Of a DNA stretch of 64,000 nt, positions 62,428 through 64,000 are shown one piece after another (the first letter of the stretch is position 1; every line of letters starts with the position of its first letter). Position numbers and translations under genes: made by a program. The stretch is from Glaciecola sp028401415. Its GTDB lineage: Bacteria > Pseudomonadota > Gammaproteobacteria > Enterobacterales > Alteromonadaceae. The DNA is taken from the NCBI RefSeq assembly GCF_028401415.2, contig NZ_CP171821.2:1922001-1986000 (forward strand), written 5' to 3'. Under the pieces are notes generated by a model. The model saw only the letters and a list, made by a program, of their open reading frames with translations. It was not told where the DNA came from and did not search any database.

Positions 62428-64000
62428 ATGAAAATTAGGGAAATAAAATTAAATGGATTTAAGCGTTTTACTAATCTCACTTTGAAGGATTTACCTGAGA
62501 CAGCAAAACTAATAGTGCTCGTTGGACCGAATGGAAGTGGAAAAACTTCACTTTTTGAGGCATTAAATCATTGGTATAAATCTAAGGGGTACAACGACAA
62601 AGGCGTTCAGGATTACTTGGAAAAGAATGACGGGGAATTATCAAGCCCCCAGATATGGCGGCAGAAGTCACTAAGTAAAGTCCAGATAACGTTTCACAAT
62701 GAACAAGCGCTTGATCAAGACGAAATAAAAGGAAAATTCTATTTTCGTACTGCCTATAGAAATGAACCCGATTTTACCTTCAATAATCTAAATAAACAGA
62801 ACAGTCCGATTGAGCATATTAAACTGCAAAATCTAATGCAAAACGACCAAACTGTTTCCGAAAATTACCAAAGGCTTGTTGCTCAGACTTTAGCGGGCGT
62901 TTACGATTTATCGAACGATGCCAAGACTGTTCCGCAACTTAGAGATGAGCTCATAGGAAAGATAAAGCATTCTTTGTCAAAGATATTTGAAGACTTGAAT
63001 TTAAGTTCAATTGGTGACCCACTATCCAACGGAAGTTTCTATTTTGAAAAAGGTGCTTCTAAAGACTTTCATTACAAAAATCTATCAGCTGGTGAAAAGT
63101 CAGTATTTGACTTGATTTTAGATATGATTATTAAGGCTAATTTCTACACCGACGCTATTTTCTGTATAGATGAACCTGAAGCACATATGCATACTAGACT
63201 TCAGTCCAAAGTACTGCGTGAACTTTACGACTTAACACCTCAAGACTCTCAGCTTTGGGTTTCGACGCATTCGATAGGTATGCTTAAAGAAGCTGAAGAT
63301 ATTGAAGAGCAAAATCCTGGAACAGTAGTGTTTCTAGATTTTGACAATAGAGACTTCGACTTGACTGAAGTAATTCAACCGACTCAAATTAGCAAGGCGA
63401 TTTGGGATCGCTTCTTTGATTTAGCGTTTGCTGACTTTTCGAAACTAATATCACCAAAGAGAATTGTATTTTGCGAAGGTACTAGTCAAGGAAGAAAATA
63501 TCGGGATTTTGATTCATTGATTTATGGCAAGATTTTGGGTGAAAAGCATCATGGAACTACTTTTGTTTCTTTCGGCTCATGCTCTGAAATAGAAGATTTA
63601 GAAAATCAATCTGTAAAAATAGTCTCTAACATTTTGAGCTCAACAAAGATCATCAAGTTTGTTGACAGAGATGACAAAAGTGATAACGAGGTCGCTGAAC
63701 TTTTGGAAAAAGGTATAAAGACTTCTGGTAGAAGGCATATTGAGTGTTATCTACTAGACGATGAGATTATCGTGAAATTGTGCTCAGCAATAAATAAAGT
63801 GGAATTTATTGAACAATGTCTACAAGCAAAGGCATCGGCTCTTCAAGAGAGTATAGGCAGGGGGAACCCAAGCGACGATATAAAATCTGCAAGTGGTCAA
63901 ATTTTTACTGAATTGAAAAGAATTTTAGGTTTAACGCAATGTGGTAATAATAAGTGCGCCTTTCTCAGAGATACTATGGCACCTCTAGTTACTCAAGAAA
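62428..64000 (+). CDS. OLD/RecF-like ABC-type ATPase with TOPRIM-like C-terminal region (cut by window end)
   Basis: Start ATG 62428 after AAGGAAAG. The 524 visible residues contain Walker A VGPNGSGKTSLFEAL (about 32-46), ABC-like signature LSAGEKSVFDLI, Walker B AIFCIDEPEAHMHTRL, and H motif WVSTHS. After about residue 345 comes RIVFCEGTSQGRKY, VKIVSNIL, IIKFVDRDDKSDNEV and RRHIECYLLDDEIIV, which reads as an OLD-like TOPRIM or DUF4435-type nuclease region (the Glu and D-x-D positions). Such ATPase-TOPRIM proteins include anti-phage effectors. The gene continues beyond 64000; no partner is visible upstream. Confidence 0.78.
   Translation, partial: MKIREIKLNGFKRFTNLTLKDLPETAKLIVLVGPNGSGKTSLFEALNHWYKSKGYNDKGVQDYLEKNDGELSSPQIWRQKSLSKVQITFHNEQALDQDEIKGKFYFRTAYRNEPDFTFNNLNKQNSPIEHIKLQNLMQNDQTVSENYQRLVAQTLAGVYDLSNDAKTVPQLRDELIGKIKHSLSKIFEDLNLSSIGDPLSNGSFYFEKGASKDFHYKNLSAGEKSVFDLILDMIIKANFYTDAIFCIDEPEAHMHTRLQSKVLRELYDLTPQDSQLWVSTHSIGMLKEAEDIEEQNPGTVVFLDFDNRDFDLTEVIQPTQISKAIWDRFFDLAFADFSKLISPKRIVFCEGTSQGRKYRDFDSLIYGKILGEKHHGTTFVSFGSCSEIEDLENQSVKIVSNILSSTKIIKFVDRDDKSDNEVAELLEKGIKTSGRRHIECYLLDDEIIVKLCSAINKVEFIEQCLQAKASALQESIGRGNPSDDIKSASGQIFTELKRILGLTQCGNNKCAFLRDTMAPLVTQE

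Overview
The window reads as chromosome of a marine gammaproteobacterium, most likely an Alteromonadales member close to Alteromonas, Glaciecola or Paraglaciecola. This is inferred from gene content: two large TonB-dependent receptors, an alginate-lyase-family protein, the carboxynorspermidine route to polyamines, the CrbS/CrbR acetate switch beside acs and an acetate symporter, and two proteins with PEP-CTERM-like tails. No rRNA, tRNA or CRISPR array was seen.

Layout. 1-0.5 kb: start of the thr operon (thrA, attenuator, Thr/Ile-rich leader peptide), all on the minus strand. 0.5-8.8 kb: chemoreceptor, alginate-lyase-like protein, aceK, MAPEG protein and an OmpR-type two-component pair. 8.8-16.3 kb: DUF3833 lipoprotein and chalcone-isomerase-like protein, a PLP enzyme, carboxynorspermidine synthase and decarboxylase, a PEP-CTERM-like exoprotein with a good sigma-54 promoter match, and a DUF72 protein. 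16.4-23 kb: two TonB-dependent receptors. 23.3-28.4 kb: uridine kinase with a nucleoside transporter, a 2OG oxygenase, a hipB/hipA-N remnant with a perfect palindromic operator, and a conserved protein of unknown function. 28.6-42.9 kb: transglutaminase/TPR lipoprotein, then an acetate block (exonuclease, CBS/nucleotidyltransferase protein, acetate symporter with its small subunit, CrbS, CrbR, Acs, and a DcaP-like porin divergent from acs). 42.9-52.9 kb: Na/Pi transporter, aldo-keto reductase, deacetylase overlapping an acetyl-CoA hydrolase-GNAT fusion, a membrane protein, and an amidohydrolase with an ABC exporter.

53-64 kb is accessory and heavily rearranged: an internally deleted TPR gene, a self-inhibited Fic protein, an AbiEii nucleotidyltransferase fragment, IS91-type transposase pieces on both sides of a PEP-CTERM-like gene, a 5'-truncated IS3 element split by a complete IS66 element (8-bp target duplication), and the start of an OLD/RecF-like ATPase with a TOPRIM-like C-terminus that may be a defence gene.

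The most unusual signal is a family of three long hairpins (28497-28641, 32431-32576, 32615-32771). Each has a nearly identical core of about 50 nt, itself able to fold into two small hairpins, enclosed by perfectly complementary arms of 46-54 bp. The arms differ almost completely between copies. This does not fit an ordinary MITE, REP element or terminator and is the best candidate for something undescribed.
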